This document shows positions 1 through 7,173 of a DNA stretch of 34,854 nt, piece after piece; position 1 is the stretch's first letter; each line of letters begins with the position of its first letter. The DNA lies in IMG/VR virus record IMGVR_UViG_3300047476_000932, positions 1-34,854 of that record; one strand, given 5' to 3'. A program made the position numbers and the translations under genes. The notes beneath the pieces are model-generated. The model was not told the origin of the DNA. It was given only the letters and a program-made list of their open reading frames with translations, and searched no databases. The stretch comes from a virus.

Positions 1-925
1 GAGCCTCAGCTGCCTCAGCGGCGTCATCTTCCCAAGGAGGAGTTTCTGCCTTTGCTGGTGCAGACACAGCTGGCTTAGAAGCCGCCGGTGCAGATTCAGC
101 AGTTGCTACATCTGCTTCAGCATCACCAAAGTTCATTCCGCTTGGCTTGTAGTATTGACCCCAACGATCAGGATCATATTCTTCGCCATTAACACTGGCT
201 TCAAACATTTCCTTGATAACCTTGAGTTCAACATCGCCGGGCTTCTTGGGCAGGAAGCTGGCCAAATCAAACAAACCAAATTGCTCAATGGCTGCCAATT
301 CTGTAGAGCTCAGTGCGCTTTCCTTACGAGCCCAGGTGCTGGTGCTGTAGTCAGCATAGCCACCTTTGCTGGTCTTCTTGATGTTAAAGTCAAGTCCAGA
401 CTCGTAGTCGGTAGGCAGGCTTTCTAGCTCGGGATCCATAAGAGCGTTCTTGATCAGATTATAAATCTGCGGGCTGATAATGAATCGACGAATTGGATTC
501 TCAGGTGCCTTATCGTCAGACAAAGGATTGTCTCGAATAAAACCTTGGAACAAGTAACTGCGTTTCTTCCAGTACTTGCGACCCATTTCTTCCAATGCTG
601 GATCTTTGAACCAGGTACGAACTTCAGTAAGAATTGGGCAAGGTGTGTCTTTACCATACATTTCCATGCAGGGAACTTGCACAACAACCGGACGGCTGTC
701 TGATTGTCCTTTAACACCTGAGAATGGAAGTTTGATTAAGGCACGCTCAACCCAAAAGAAACTGTTCTTTTCGTTTGCGTCTGGTAGGAATCGTACACGG
801 GCTGTACTGCCCTCTTGAATGTTCCAGTGTGCGTAAATGGAACTAGGTTCATTGTTTCCTGAACCTTGGCTGCGATTCTCAGCCGCTTGTAGTTTTGCAC
901 GAATTTCTGCTAATGTAGTTGCCAT
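1..925 (-). CDS. gp32: Single-stranded DNA-binding protein gp32 (3' end outside window)
   Basis: T4 gene 32 family: binds ssDNA cooperatively during replication, recombination and repair and recruits replisome partners through an acidic tail. The window holds 308 codons from ATG at 925, preceded by a good Shine-Dalgarno (AAGGAG). The translation carries the core typical of marine T4-like gp32, e.g. VRFLPD near residue 44, FFWVER near 56, GRKYWKKRSYLFQGF near 115-129, ENPIRRFII near 142-150 and FLPKKPGD near 224. Two cysteines (about 86 and 96, in VPCMEMYGKDTPCP) correspond to the T4 zinc region, but the full T4 His/Cys3 set is not evident. From residue 265 the protein becomes Ala/Pro/Glu/Asp rich (PPWEDD), as expected for the acidic protein-interaction tail; the stop lies beyond the left edge. 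It has its own sigma70-type promoter and a late-type element upstream, and a leader of about 80 nt. Confidence 0.95.
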   Translation of the reverse strand, partial: MATTLAEIRAKLQAAENRSQGSGNNEPSSIYAHWNIQEGSTARVRFLPDANEKNSFFWVERALIKLPFSGVKGQSDSRPVVVQVPCMEMYGKDTPCPILTEVRTWFKDPALEEMGRKYWKKRSYLFQGFIRDNPLSDDKAPENPIRRFIISPQIYNLIKNALMDPELESLPTDYESGLDFNIKKTSKGGYADYSTSTWARKESALSSTELAAIEQFGLFDLASFLPKKPGDVELKVIKEMFEASVNGEEYDPDRWGQYYKPSGMNFGDAEADVATAESAPAASKPAVSAPAKAETPPWEDDAAEAAEA

Positions 926-994
926 GATGATTTCTCCTTAAGATGGTCTTAGTTTATGTCCTAGATACACAACAGAATTGTTGCGTAACAAATG

Positions 995-1002
995 TATTTA
1001 GC
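995..1002 (-). promoter_or_regulatory. Late-type promoter element upstream of gp32
   Basis: Minus-strand GCTAAATA, a variant of the T4 late -10 box TATAAATA. The same octamer precedes the 469-aa gene (2516-2523) and gp13 (16195-16202). It lies 70 nt from the gp32 ATG, downstream of the sigma70-type promoter, so gp32 may be expressed in two phases. Confidence 0.45.
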
Positions 1003-1014
1003 GACACAGTATGT

Positions 1015-1043
1015 ATAATAAAATAATATTTTATCTAAGTCAA
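1015..1043 (-). promoter_or_regulatory. Sigma70-type promoter of gp32
   Basis: On the minus strand, TTGACT (1043-1038), a 17-bp A/T-rich spacer and TATTAT (1020-1015). Five of six bases match consensus in each box. Predicted start is near 1008, giving a leader of about 80 nt that contains a small hairpin, CAACA-GAAT-TGTTG, at 970-983. Confidence 0.7.
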
Positions 1044-1056
1044 ACTGTATGGAGAA

Positions 1057-1083
1057 AAAAATTGGGCTGTTAGCCCAATTTTT
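1057..1083 (-). terminator. Intrinsic terminator after the 469-aa gene
   Basis: Near-perfect 12-bp stem (AAATTGGGCT / AGCCCAATTT core) with a 3-nt GTT/AAC loop, followed on the minus strand by a T-run. It overlaps the stop codon of the gene ending at 1082 and separates the packaging block from gp32. Confidence 0.85.
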
Positions 1084-2491
1084 ATAGTCCTGCTAGTTTT
1101 TTCAAACTTTCCAGGGTCGGTAAAGTTGGCTCAGGATTTTTCATACGGCGTTCAAAATCGGCGCTCCAATTATTGAAGTCACTACCAGGTTCGGATTTAG
1201 TTTCTGGCTCTGGTACATATAATGATGGATACCCGTTTCCAGTTAACCATTGATTGACCACAGATCTTGCATCTGCTTCGGCACCCATTTCTCTGCTTAA
1301 CTCAGTAATGGCTGTAAACAGTTCGTCGTCTGATGGAACAAAATCTTTTATGGTATTAATGGCGTCAATACCGTCAACTCCAACTTCAATAGGTTTTTGC
1401 ATTATAGAAGTTAGGCCTTCAACATCGACATCTTCAAGTTCTTTGTTTTCAGTAACATCGTCGGCCCACTCGTCAAATTCTTTAAAATAACGATCGCTGG
1501 CGACAGCCTTTTTATTTTGATAAGCACGGTGAACATAAGGCAATGCCTGTGTAATACGATCATCAAGCATCTTTTTAACAAAACGCTCTTTGAGTGATTC
1601 AATATCGTATTCCTCCTCAACGGGAGTATCAGGTTGGAAAGTTTCAGCAAAGGATTCGTAACCTCTAGGTCCACTCATTCTTTTTAGGTTATGTCTAAGC
1701 TCGTGATATCTTTCAACGGCGGCTTCGACCATTGCCTGTGTTTCTCCATCTTCAAACATTCTATGTTTTGTATTTCTTACAAAGAATGACAAGTTATTCA
1801 TTTCTTCAACCATGCCAACAATGTGCTTGGCTGCGGCATCGTGAATAAGTCCGCCGTGTGCTATATGTTCGGCCATTGCACGACCAGCACTTAACTTTTT
1901 AAACGGCATTAAAAATCTTTCGCCTTGGTTTGTTTCTACATACATGCGATCAATTTTACGGCTTCTGGCACCCGGAATCTCTTCGTTAACTGCTTCGCTA
2001 TGATAGATTAGCAGTTTGGCAGGTCCGAAGTCTTGTGTACTGACACGACTAGTGCCAGTAAGTCTACTTTCAATTACAGTGTCAGGAGTATCAGCCGCTG
2101 TATAAGATGCGTTTTTAGTTAACTGTTTAAGATCTCTTGTAGTAAGGTTACTTCTAGTAATATCTCTAGTATCAAACTTTAGTAAGTTACGCTTGGCAAA
2201 ATATCTTAGACCTTTTAAAAAGTCAAACCATTCTCTTTCGTCTTCGGGATTTTCAAGTAGTTTATCAGTTAAATTTTTGCTAAAAATTATTTTCAATGAT
2301 TCTTCGTCCATTAGACTCAGAGTTATGTTTCCATAGTTTACGCCTGTTTGGCTTACATAATCAAAATTAATAATTCTGGCTTGTTCAGGGTCGTCTGTCT
2401 CTTTGGTTTCCTCGTCACCGAGAACCACATGATCAAAACGACTGCGTACTTTATCAAATAATTCTTCAGCAATTCTTTCAATATTTTTCAT
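1082..2491 (-). CDS. Conserved phage protein of unknown function, 469 aa
   Basis: I cannot assign a function. ATG at 2491. The protein is soluble, charged and mostly helical in appearance, with no signal peptide or membrane segment. Notable stretches are FDFLKGLRYFAKRNLLKFD (about residues 88-106), followed by a basic/polar DITRSNLTTRDLKQLT segment, and a mid-protein helix-rich part with several histidines (EHIAHGGLIHDAAAKHIVG). It ends in LESLKKLAGL; a similar hydrophobic motif, EIQKLAGI, occurs in the small protein at 4123. From memory, similar proteins are common in marine T4-like phages and are usually annotated hypothetical. It lies directly downstream of gp17 with a GCTAAATA late-type box at 2516-2523, and is closed by a strong terminator. 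Context suggests a late virion- or packaging-related role, which is inference only. Confidence 0.85.
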   Translation of the reverse strand: MKNIERIAEELFDKVRSRFDHVVLGDEETKETDDPEQARIINFDYVSQTGVNYGNITLSLMDEESLKIIFSKNLTDKLLENPEDEREWFDFLKGLRYFAKRNLLKFDTRDITRSNLTTRDLKQLTKNASYTAADTPDTVIESRLTGTSRVSTQDFGPAKLLIYHSEAVNEEIPGARSRKIDRMYVETNQGERFLMPFKKLSAGRAMAEHIAHGGLIHDAAAKHIVGMVEEMNNLSFFVRNTKHRMFEDGETQAMVEAAVERYHELRHNLKRMSGPRGYESFAETFQPDTPVEEEYDIESLKERFVKKMLDDRITQALPYVHRAYQNKKAVASDRYFKEFDEWADDVTENKELEDVDVEGLTSIMQKPIEVGVDGIDAINTIKDFVPSDDELFTAITELSREMGAEADARSVVNQWLTGNGYPSLYVPEPETKSEPGSDFNNWSADFERRMKNPEPTLPTLESLKKLAGL

Positions 2492-2515
2492 AAATTAACC
2501 CTGAGTCTAATACTA

Positions 2516-2523
2516 TATTTAGC
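2516..2523 (-). promoter_or_regulatory. Late-type promoter element (GCTAAATA)
   Basis: Minus-strand GCTAAATA overlapping the gp17 stop codon, 24 nt before the ATG of the 469-aa gene. Identical to the octamers before gp13 and gp32. Confidence 0.4.
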
Positions 2524-4087
2524 TCATCATAATGAACGGCATCGGCTCAATGTATTCGATGTCGTTGCCCCGTAGTCTGGTGTCCAATGCTTGATCGTAG
2601 TTTTGCAAGATTTGTATCATCCTTATTGCCAATAGCAACGACATAACCAAATCATCTGTTTCGCCAACTTTGGCTGCAAAACTTCCGCCTGATGCCACAA
2701 AGTTCTTTAATTCACTGATCAAATTAGAACTGTTAATAGTCATCTTTTTGTATTCAACCATTGTTTTTAGTTTTGCACAAGCAGCGAGTTTGGCTTTGTT
2801 TGTTGTAGTAAAACCTTTTCGGTGCCTGCGAACTTGACCCGCTTTGGCAGGCTCATTTAAAAATATTCCTCGAATATTTTCTTCACCAAGTTCACTTATG
2901 GCCACTAGCACTGCTTCGCCTAATGTATTGTTCTCAACACTGTAATAGATATCGTTTTCTAAACCAATCTGTTCGTAGATGTGTAGACAAATTTGTTGTA
3001 ATACACGAACTTGCCCTTGTATAATTGTTCGGTTATGCTGCCACTCGCCAACTTGTTCGCAACTTGGTAGTTCTAAAACCTGTATCGCAGAGCTATCACC
3101 ACCTGTACCAAGACTTGGGTCCAGTGCCACAAGATAAGTGTTACCCTTGGTAGGACGCTTGAACCAACGAACCTGGCCCTGCTTTTCAATTGGGTCTCGG
3201 CCCTCTAAGTCAAGCAAACAATTACTGCTAATCAAGGTTTCATCGAAGATTAAGAATTCGCAACCGTGCTCGCGGCGGAATCTTTCTTCACCAATACGGC
3301 CCATTTCTTCTTGGGCCCATTGATCGTTTCTGTCAGGGTGCTCATTCCAGTAACTGCGATATGCTTTAAAACCGTTAACACCAATTTCAGTTTTGTTGCC
3401 ATACTCGTCAAGACAACGATTAGCCTGTTTCCAAATTGTAGCAAACTGATCTTCGTCACTGTTTGGTGTACTGGTAATAATAGCTTTACCACCAGTGCTC
3501 AGAGTAGGAGAAATACTAGTCCAAAACTCACGAGCAATAGTAGGGCGAACAAACGCAAACTCGTCGCAGTATAGTAATGTAATAGACATACCACGGCCTG
3601 TTGTTTCTGTAGTTGTTTGGCTGACAATTCTGCTTCCATTTTCAAACTCAATACTTCCTTTGTTATAACTTGTACTACCGGCGCGAATAAAGTCAGGACA
3701 CAATTCATAAGCATATCTTATTCGTTGCATAATTTCCTGAGCACCAGTGTATTTGTGTGCGGCAATGAGAATAGTGCTATCTGGATTAAACATAGCGTAC
3801 CAGAGTAGATAACCTGCGGCACTGGTTGTTTTACCAGTCTGCCTTGGCATTAGACTGATACTAAATCTATAGTTGTGATAGGTATCAATTAAACGATCTT
3901 GGTATTCAAAAGGCACATAATTCATTCGTCCCTTAGTGGGATGCTGAATATAAAAGTACCTGCTCATAAAGTACTTGGGACCAGTGACTGGATCAGCGCA
4001 CTTAATAAACTCCTCTAGCTCGTGGTCAGAGAACTGCTGAGCAGTATAGGGCTTTTTGACTAGTGCGTTTTCTAGTGGTTTACTCAT
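2519..4087 (-). CDS. gp17: Terminase large subunit gp17 (packaging ATPase/nuclease)
   Basis: Motor and headful nuclease of DNA packaging, docking on the portal. At 522 aa it is shorter than T4 gp17 (610 aa) but complete. N-terminal ATPase: Walker A PRQTGKTT at residues 81-88, Walker B LLYCDE at 171-176, and a coupling-motif region TSTPNSDEDQ near 205. C-terminal RNase H-like nuclease: VALDPSLGTGGDSSA around residue 322 supplies the first metal aspartate, VENN around 385 a second acidic site, and DDLVMSLLLA near 480 the last acidic pair. ATG at 4087 has no obvious Shine-Dalgarno; a perfect 10-bp inverted repeat ends three bases upstream. The small subunit gp16 lies upstream at 6227, separated by four ORFs. 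Confidence 0.97.
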   Translation of the reverse strand: MSKPLENALVKKPYTAQQFSDHELEEFIKCADPVTGPKYFMSRYFYIQHPTKGRMNYVPFEYQDRLIDTYHNYRFSISLMPRQTGKTTSAAGYLLWYAMFNPDSTILIAAHKYTGAQEIMQRIRYAYELCPDFIRAGSTSYNKGSIEFENGSRIVSQTTTETTGRGMSITLLYCDEFAFVRPTIAREFWTSISPTLSTGGKAIITSTPNSDEDQFATIWKQANRCLDEYGNKTEIGVNGFKAYRSYWNEHPDRNDQWAQEEMGRIGEERFRREHGCEFLIFDETLISSNCLLDLEGRDPIEKQGQVRWFKRPTKGNTYLVALDPSLGTGGDSSAIQVLELPSCEQVGEWQHNRTIIQGQVRVLQQICLHIYEQIGLENDIYYSVENNTLGEAVLVAISELGEENIRGIFLNEPAKAGQVRRHRKGFTTTNKAKLAACAKLKTMVEYKKMTINSSNLISELKNFVASGGSFAAKVGETDDLVMSLLLAIRMIQILQNYDQALDTRLRGNDIEYIEPMPFIMMS

Positions 4088-4089
4088 AA

Positions 4090-4116
4090 TATATGTACTT
4101 ATCCAGAGTACATATA
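4090..4116 (-). repeat. 10-bp perfect inverted repeat at the gp17 start
   Basis: TATATGTACT and AGTACATATA separated by 7 bases, ending just before the gp17 ATG (4085-4087). In RNA it would form a hairpin abutting the start codon. No U-run follows, so it is not a standard terminator. It could mask translation initiation or be a protein-binding dyad. Confidence 0.6.
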
Positions 4117-4122
4117 AATGAC

Positions 4123-4404
4123 TTATTTGTCTACAGGTTTTTCACCTGTTAGGTAAGGTAAACTAAACCAAAGCTGAAACCACTCTGGTGTACCTGGTTT
4201 GATATTATGTTTACGCATCAACTCAGCTTTTTCGTTACCAGTATTACTGATGTTAATGCCTTGTAATTCAGTTAGAGTAGGACCAGCTTTAATTCCTGCC
4301 AGCTTTTGTATTTCTGCCAGGTCCTGGGAGTCCAGGTGTGCGTCTGGAATATCTGGTTCCCCCGATTGGTGAAAATTCTCCGCCCTTATTCGGTATTGTT
4401 TCAT
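4123..4404 (-). CDS. Small protein ending in PGTPEWFQLWFSLPYLTGEKP; probably the 3' part of a frameshifted gene
   Basis: The open frame runs from a TTG at 4446, with the first ATG at 4404; neither start has a convincing Shine-Dalgarno. The frame carries EPDIPDAHLDSQDLAEIQKL in its first half and a well-formed C-terminus, PGTPEWFQLWFSLPYLTGEK, which to my recollection recurs in small proteins of marine T4-like phages. It overlaps the ORF at 4289-4564 by over 100 nt in the +1 frame. If ribosomes (or the true sequence) shift +1 at the G5 run at 4359-4363, the two ORFs join as ...FSPIG-EPDIPDAHLD... into one protein of about 146 aa. I favour that reading, but a separate overlapping gene is possible. 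Confidence 0.6.
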   Translation of the reverse strand: MKQYRIRAENFHQSGEPDIPDAHLDSQDLAEIQKLAGIKAGPTLTELQGINISNTGNEKAELMRKHNIKPGTPEWFQLWFSLPYLTGEKPVDK

Positions 4405-4564
4405 TTTTATTTTTAGGTCTTCTTTGTAATTTTTCAGAGTTGGCAAAATTAGAACTGCCGTGTATAGGACTTGTACTATCTACGGCAGCAGGCATATTTG
4501 CCATTTCTTCAACTTGACTGAGCCTTTGTTCAGCTTCAGTCAAGTATTCTTTAAAAGACTTCAT
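4289..4564 (-). CDS. Candidate internal-head protein with capsid-targeting N-terminus, 91 aa (probably the 5' part of a frameshifted gene)
   Basis: ATG at 4564, overlapping the stop of the upstream acidic gene by one base (TAATG). It begins MKSFKEYLTEAEQRL. This closely resembles the capsid-targeting sequence of T4 internal proteins (MKTYQEFIAEA type), which the prohead protease gp21 cuts after an (L/I)-x-E motif; here that would be L-T-E before A11. The rest is polar and low in hydrophobics, becoming Gly/Pro/Arg-rich (GGTRYSRRTPGLPGPGR) after the point where it overlaps the next ORF. The unusual composition of that tail suggests the normal reading frame has been left at the G5 run at 4359-4363. 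Role in the prohead is inferred from the N-terminus and from neighbouring core-like proteins. Confidence 0.65.
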   Translation of the reverse strand: MKSFKEYLTEAEQRLSQVEEMANMPAAVDSTSPIHGSSNFANSEKLQRRPKNKNETIPNKGGEFSPIGGTRYSRRTPGLPGPGRNTKAGRN

Positions 4565-5616
4565 TACTTTTTAGTAACAACCTTAAGCGACTCGAGTTGC
4601 TCCATCAATTTCTTTTCAAGAGCTTCAATGTCAGATTGTGCTTTTGCTTCCATAGTAGCAATTGCTCGCTGTAGAGGGTTGTCGCCGCCTGCTACCTTAG
4701 GATGTGTAGCCTTAGGACGATTTAGATCGTTGCCTTGCTGGATTTGGGCATCAATACCTTGCATTTGAGTATTTGGCTTATTGGCATATTCCCCTTCTTC
4801 CATAGAGACTTCAATTTCGTTGCTGTGGCTATGGTCGTGGCCACCTAGTATACCAGACAACTTTAACAATTGTGCAAGTTCGTCAGCAGCAGGGCCTTGT
4901 GCAGTTACCGTTAGACTTTGGTTACCAGTCTTGGTGTCCATGTTACTGCTAATGTTCATACCAGATTCTTGTTGTGACTGCATCTGACCCATTGCTTGAT
5001 CATAGCACTCTTGTAAAGATTCGTCAACTTTCTTCTTGTCGTCGTCTTTATCATCATCCTTATCTTCATGATCATGGTCATCGCACTCGCAATCATCAGT
5101 GGGCTTGCCGCAGTCGTCGCATTTTTCTTCTGCTTCGGCTACTTTCTTTTTGGCCTTTTTCTTATCTGCGTTGTCGTCTTCACCCGGCTTCTTGTCAGCC
5201 CAATTTGGAACACCATCATCGTCGTCGTCGGGTTTTTTACTTTCCTTTACAGGATAAGTCTTTCCGCCAACTGTGAATTCTTTCTTACCAGCTTTAACGG
5301 CTGCATCACGAGCTCCGCTGAATTCGTTACCTTCTTCAACATCATCTTCGTCGACTTTTTCTTCGCCTTCTTTTACCTTGGCTTTCTTGGCTTTTTCTTT
5401 GGCCTTCTTGGTATCCTTGTCATCGCCGCCGTCATCAAATGTACTAGACTTGCGAGTATAAACTGTACCGGTGCTAGTTTCCTTTTTGTCAAACTTGCCT
5501 GTACCTTTTTCTTTTTCCTTCTCTTTGGAAGCTTTCATCATATCGTCCCAACCTTCATTGAGGTTTTTCTTAGAACCAATGACATCTAATTTAGATAATA
5601 GTGATTTAAAATCCAT
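4564..5616 (-). CDS. Acidic, lysine/aspartate-rich prohead-core-like protein, 350 aa
   Basis: ATG at 5616 with AAAGGAAA upstream. Extremely charged: Lys/Glu/Asp-rich stretches alternate over residues 28-200. Residues about 130-150 (DDDDGVPNWADKKPGEDDN) resemble thrombospondin type-3 calcium-binding loops. Residues about 165-183 hold CDDCGKPTDDCECDDHDHED, a compact Cys/His/Asp cluster likely to bind metal. A second His patch, GGHDHSHSNE, lies near 258. The C-terminal 60 residues are predicted helical and would suit coiled-coil packing (MEAKAQSDIEALEKKLMEQL). The Ser/Thr-rich middle (MNISSNMDTKTGNQSLTVTA) followed by ADELAQLLKLSGI resembles a conserved marine phage family annotated hypothetical or structural. 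Charge and position suggest scaffold or internal core, but this is not proven. Start and stop abut both neighbours, indicating translational coupling. Confidence 0.8.
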   Translation of the reverse strand: MDFKSLLSKLDVIGSKKNLNEGWDDMMKASKEKEKEKGTGKFDKKETSTGTVYTRKSSTFDDGGDDKDTKKAKEKAKKAKVKEGEEKVDEDDVEEGNEFSGARDAAVKAGKKEFTVGGKTYPVKESKKPDDDDDGVPNWADKKPGEDDNADKKKAKKKVAEAEEKCDDCGKPTDDCECDDHDHEDKDDDKDDDKKKVDESLQECYDQAMGQMQSQQESGMNISSNMDTKTGNQSLTVTAQGPAADELAQLLKLSGILGGHDHSHSNEIEVSMEEGEYANKPNTQMQGIDAQIQQGNDLNRPKATHPKVAGGDNPLQRAIATMEAKAQSDIEALEKKLMEQLESLKVVTKK

Positions 5617-5617
5617 T

Positions 5618-6199
5618 TTATTTTCCTTTTACTGGGCTGGGTATTTTATTTTGTTTTGAACCAATCGGACTGGCTGTTCCTGGTGGCATGTCAACAGTCT
5701 TGGATGTTTCGCCTTTGGCTGCAAATTCATATTTGCGTGTTTCCAACTCTTTGAGCAAACTGTCTTTACGACTTTGACCCACTAGATCTTGTGCACCCGA
5801 TTCACTGTCTAGTTCAGGGTTGTTTAGTACCGATCCATCCTTGGCTTTTTTGGGCTCATAAAAAGATGAATGAATTTCTTCTTCACCTTTAGTGCGTACC
5901 AAAACTTGTTTTCTTGATATTCCAAGTTTTTCTGCGACAACCTGTGCTACTTGATCACTGACCACCGGGTAGCGAACAGCAACTTCAAGCATACAGCACT
6001 CGCAGGGACCTTGCCCAGGGAAATCACTGTGTTCTTGTATTGGTAATCTTTTAGCTTTACCAACGGACTCAACAACATAGGCTTCTAGAGCAGATTTTAA
6101 TTTTGCTTCAGCTTCGGAGTTGTAGTCGCAATTGGCTAGCTTGACTACAAACTCGTAGACTCGATTCATTTCTTGTAAGTATTGTGCATAGGGTTTCAT
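5618..6199 (-). CDS. Conserved protein with capsid-targeting-like N-terminus, 193 aa
   Basis: ATG at 6199. It begins MKPYAQYLQEMNRVYEF, again similar to the T4 capsid-targeting sequence with an L-Q-E cleavage-type triplet. Residues 15-110 form a compact domain (VYEFVVKLAN..., then RLPIQEHSDFPGQGPCECCMLEVAVRYP) with a Cys-rich CECC motif near residue 66. The segment QVVAEKLGISRKQVLVRTKGEEE resembles a helix followed by a strand, as in small alpha/beta (ferredoxin-like) folds. The C-terminal 80 residues are polar and probably flexible (KTVDMPPGTASPIGSKQNK). A TATAAATA late promoter and AACAGGA Shine-Dalgarno lie immediately upstream. From memory, related proteins sit beside prohead genes in marine T4-like phages. 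Function unknown. Confidence 0.8.
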   Translation of the reverse strand: MKPYAQYLQEMNRVYEFVVKLANCDYNSEAEAKLKSALEAYVVESVGKAKRLPIQEHSDFPGQGPCECCMLEVAVRYPVVSDQVAQVVAEKLGISRKQVLVRTKGEEEIHSSFYEPKKAKDGSVLNNPELDSESGAQDLVGQSRKDSLLKELETRKYEFAAKGETSKTVDMPPGTASPIGSKQNKIPSPVKGK

Positions 6200-6218
6200 A
6201 AGGAATCCTGTTATTTTA

Positions 6219-6226
6219 TATTTATA
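6219..6226 (-). promoter_or_regulatory. T4-type late promoter (TATAAATA)
   Basis: Exact T4 late consensus on the minus strand, abutting the gp16 stop codon (6227). AACAGGA (6212-6206) follows after 6 nt and the ATG (6199) after another 6, so the predicted transcript starts at or next to its ribosome site. Confidence 0.75.
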
Positions 6227-6730
6227 CTATTTGGTAGACTTTTCGGCTTTGTTTTGCTGTAAGATACGGGATAGTAGTTCGTTTCTGTCAATTACCGTGG
6301 CTTGCCCTTCAACAGCATTACCCGCAGGATCTTTGTTTGCACTCTGATCTAAACGCATTTTTTTAAGTTGTAAGTCTACCATGCGTAGCTTTTTATCAAT
6401 TTTGGCCTGTTTAGCACTAATCGCATGACCTAATAATACCCCAGCTGTTTGTAGTATAGTGCCACTAAATCTAGCTTCGACATTCATGCCCAAATCCATA
6501 AGATCTTCGAACTTTTCTTTAGCCAAATTGCTTAATTCGTCAAGTTCCGCATCAGCATTGTCTAAGTCCTTAACTTGTGGCAAAGCCTGATCGATTCGGT
6601 CAATAATGTCATTGGCACTGTCTAGTACCTGTTGATTTTCCTCTATAGCATCTTTAATGCTATCAGAGTCAGCATACTGCCCAGGGTCGCTTTCGGGCAA
6701 ATTGAATAGATCTTCTAATTTCTTTGTCAT
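6227..6730 (-). CDS. gp16: Terminase small subunit gp16
   Basis: At 167 aa this is close to T4 gp16 (164 aa). Gp16 forms rings that recognise DNA for packaging and stimulate the gp17 ATPase. The sequence is almost wholly helical. Residues 60-130 match the family layout: an acidic helix with LAKEKFEDLMDLG, then ARFSGTILQTAGVLLGHAISAKQAKIDKKLRMVDLQLKKMR in the place of the T4 helix pair containing AYEVAGQLIKT and LLDLQKK. Acidic N-terminus (LPESDPGQYADSDSIKD) and basic C-terminus (NKAEKSTK). Sits between gp4 and the prohead-like genes. The start lacks a clear Shine-Dalgarno and follows the gp4 stop by 8 nt, so coupling to gp4 translation is likely. Confidence 0.75.
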   Translation of the reverse strand: MTKKLEDLFNLPESDPGQYADSDSIKDAIEENQQVLDSANDIIDRIDQALPQVKDLDNADAELDELSNLAKEKFEDLMDLGMNVEARFSGTILQTAGVLLGHAISAKQAKIDKKLRMVDLQLKKMRLDQSANKDPAGNAVEGQATVIDRNELLSRILQQNKAEKSTK

Positions 6731-6738
6731 AAGAATAT

Positions 6739-7173
6739 TTACCGGCGACGAGTACCGTGGTAGATATCATGCTCAGTAACTATTCTAAATTTAAGCCCAT
6801 GTGCTTCGCAAAAAGCCTTGGCTGCTGTCCATTTTGCTATGTTTAACGCTACTGCGGCTTTGTCCCTAACCGATTTAGCTGACTCCATGCTAGTTTCTTT
6901 TAACGGCTTAACTTCGATTACTTCGGCATGTTTTTGATTATTTTTATCTATGTAAACCATCATAAAATCAGGTACATAGATTGTATTTTTTCCGTTAAGT
7001 GGATTGCGGTAGGGAATCATAAAGGGCTCGCTAGCCCATTGTATAACCGCTGGATTGTTATCACAAAAAGCACAAAAAGTAAATTCCCAACTACTGCGAT
7101 AGGTAGGCTGTTTGCGGCCTACATATTTTTCTATATTTTTTATTTGATATTTGCCTTGTGCATATTTGCTCAT
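6739..7173 (-). CDS. gp4: Head completion protein gp4 (nuclease-like fold)
   Basis: 144 aa, matching T4 gp4 (150 aa), which finishes the DNA-filled head before tail joining. Family features are clear: basic N-terminus (KYQIKNIEKYVGRKQPTYRSSWE) like the T4 segment around TYRSNWE; PAVIQWASEPFMIPY; PDFMM and EVIEVKPLKE, the acidic-x-Lys pattern of the PD-(D/E)XK nuclease fold that gp4 is thought to adopt; then a long helix with WTAAKAFCEAHGLKFRIVTE close to the T4 WKAAQSLAEKRGIKFRILTE. The ATG overlaps the stop of the upstream ORF (7170) by 4 nt, indicating coupling. Confidence 0.92.
   Translation of the reverse strand: MSKYAQGKYQIKNIEKYVGRKQPTYRSSWEFTFCAFCDNNPAVIQWASEPFMIPYRNPLNGKNTIYVPDFMMVYIDKNNQKHAEVIEVKPLKETSMESAKSVRDKAAVALNIAKWTAAKAFCEAHGLKFRIVTEHDIYHGTRRR

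Noticed and set aside
5068-5589. 173-codon plus-strand frame that looks like a multi-pass membrane protein
   Set aside because: It is the complement of GAx/AAx-rich Lys/Glu/Asp codons of the 350-aa acidic protein, which always reads as Phe/Leu/Ser/Ile on the other strand.
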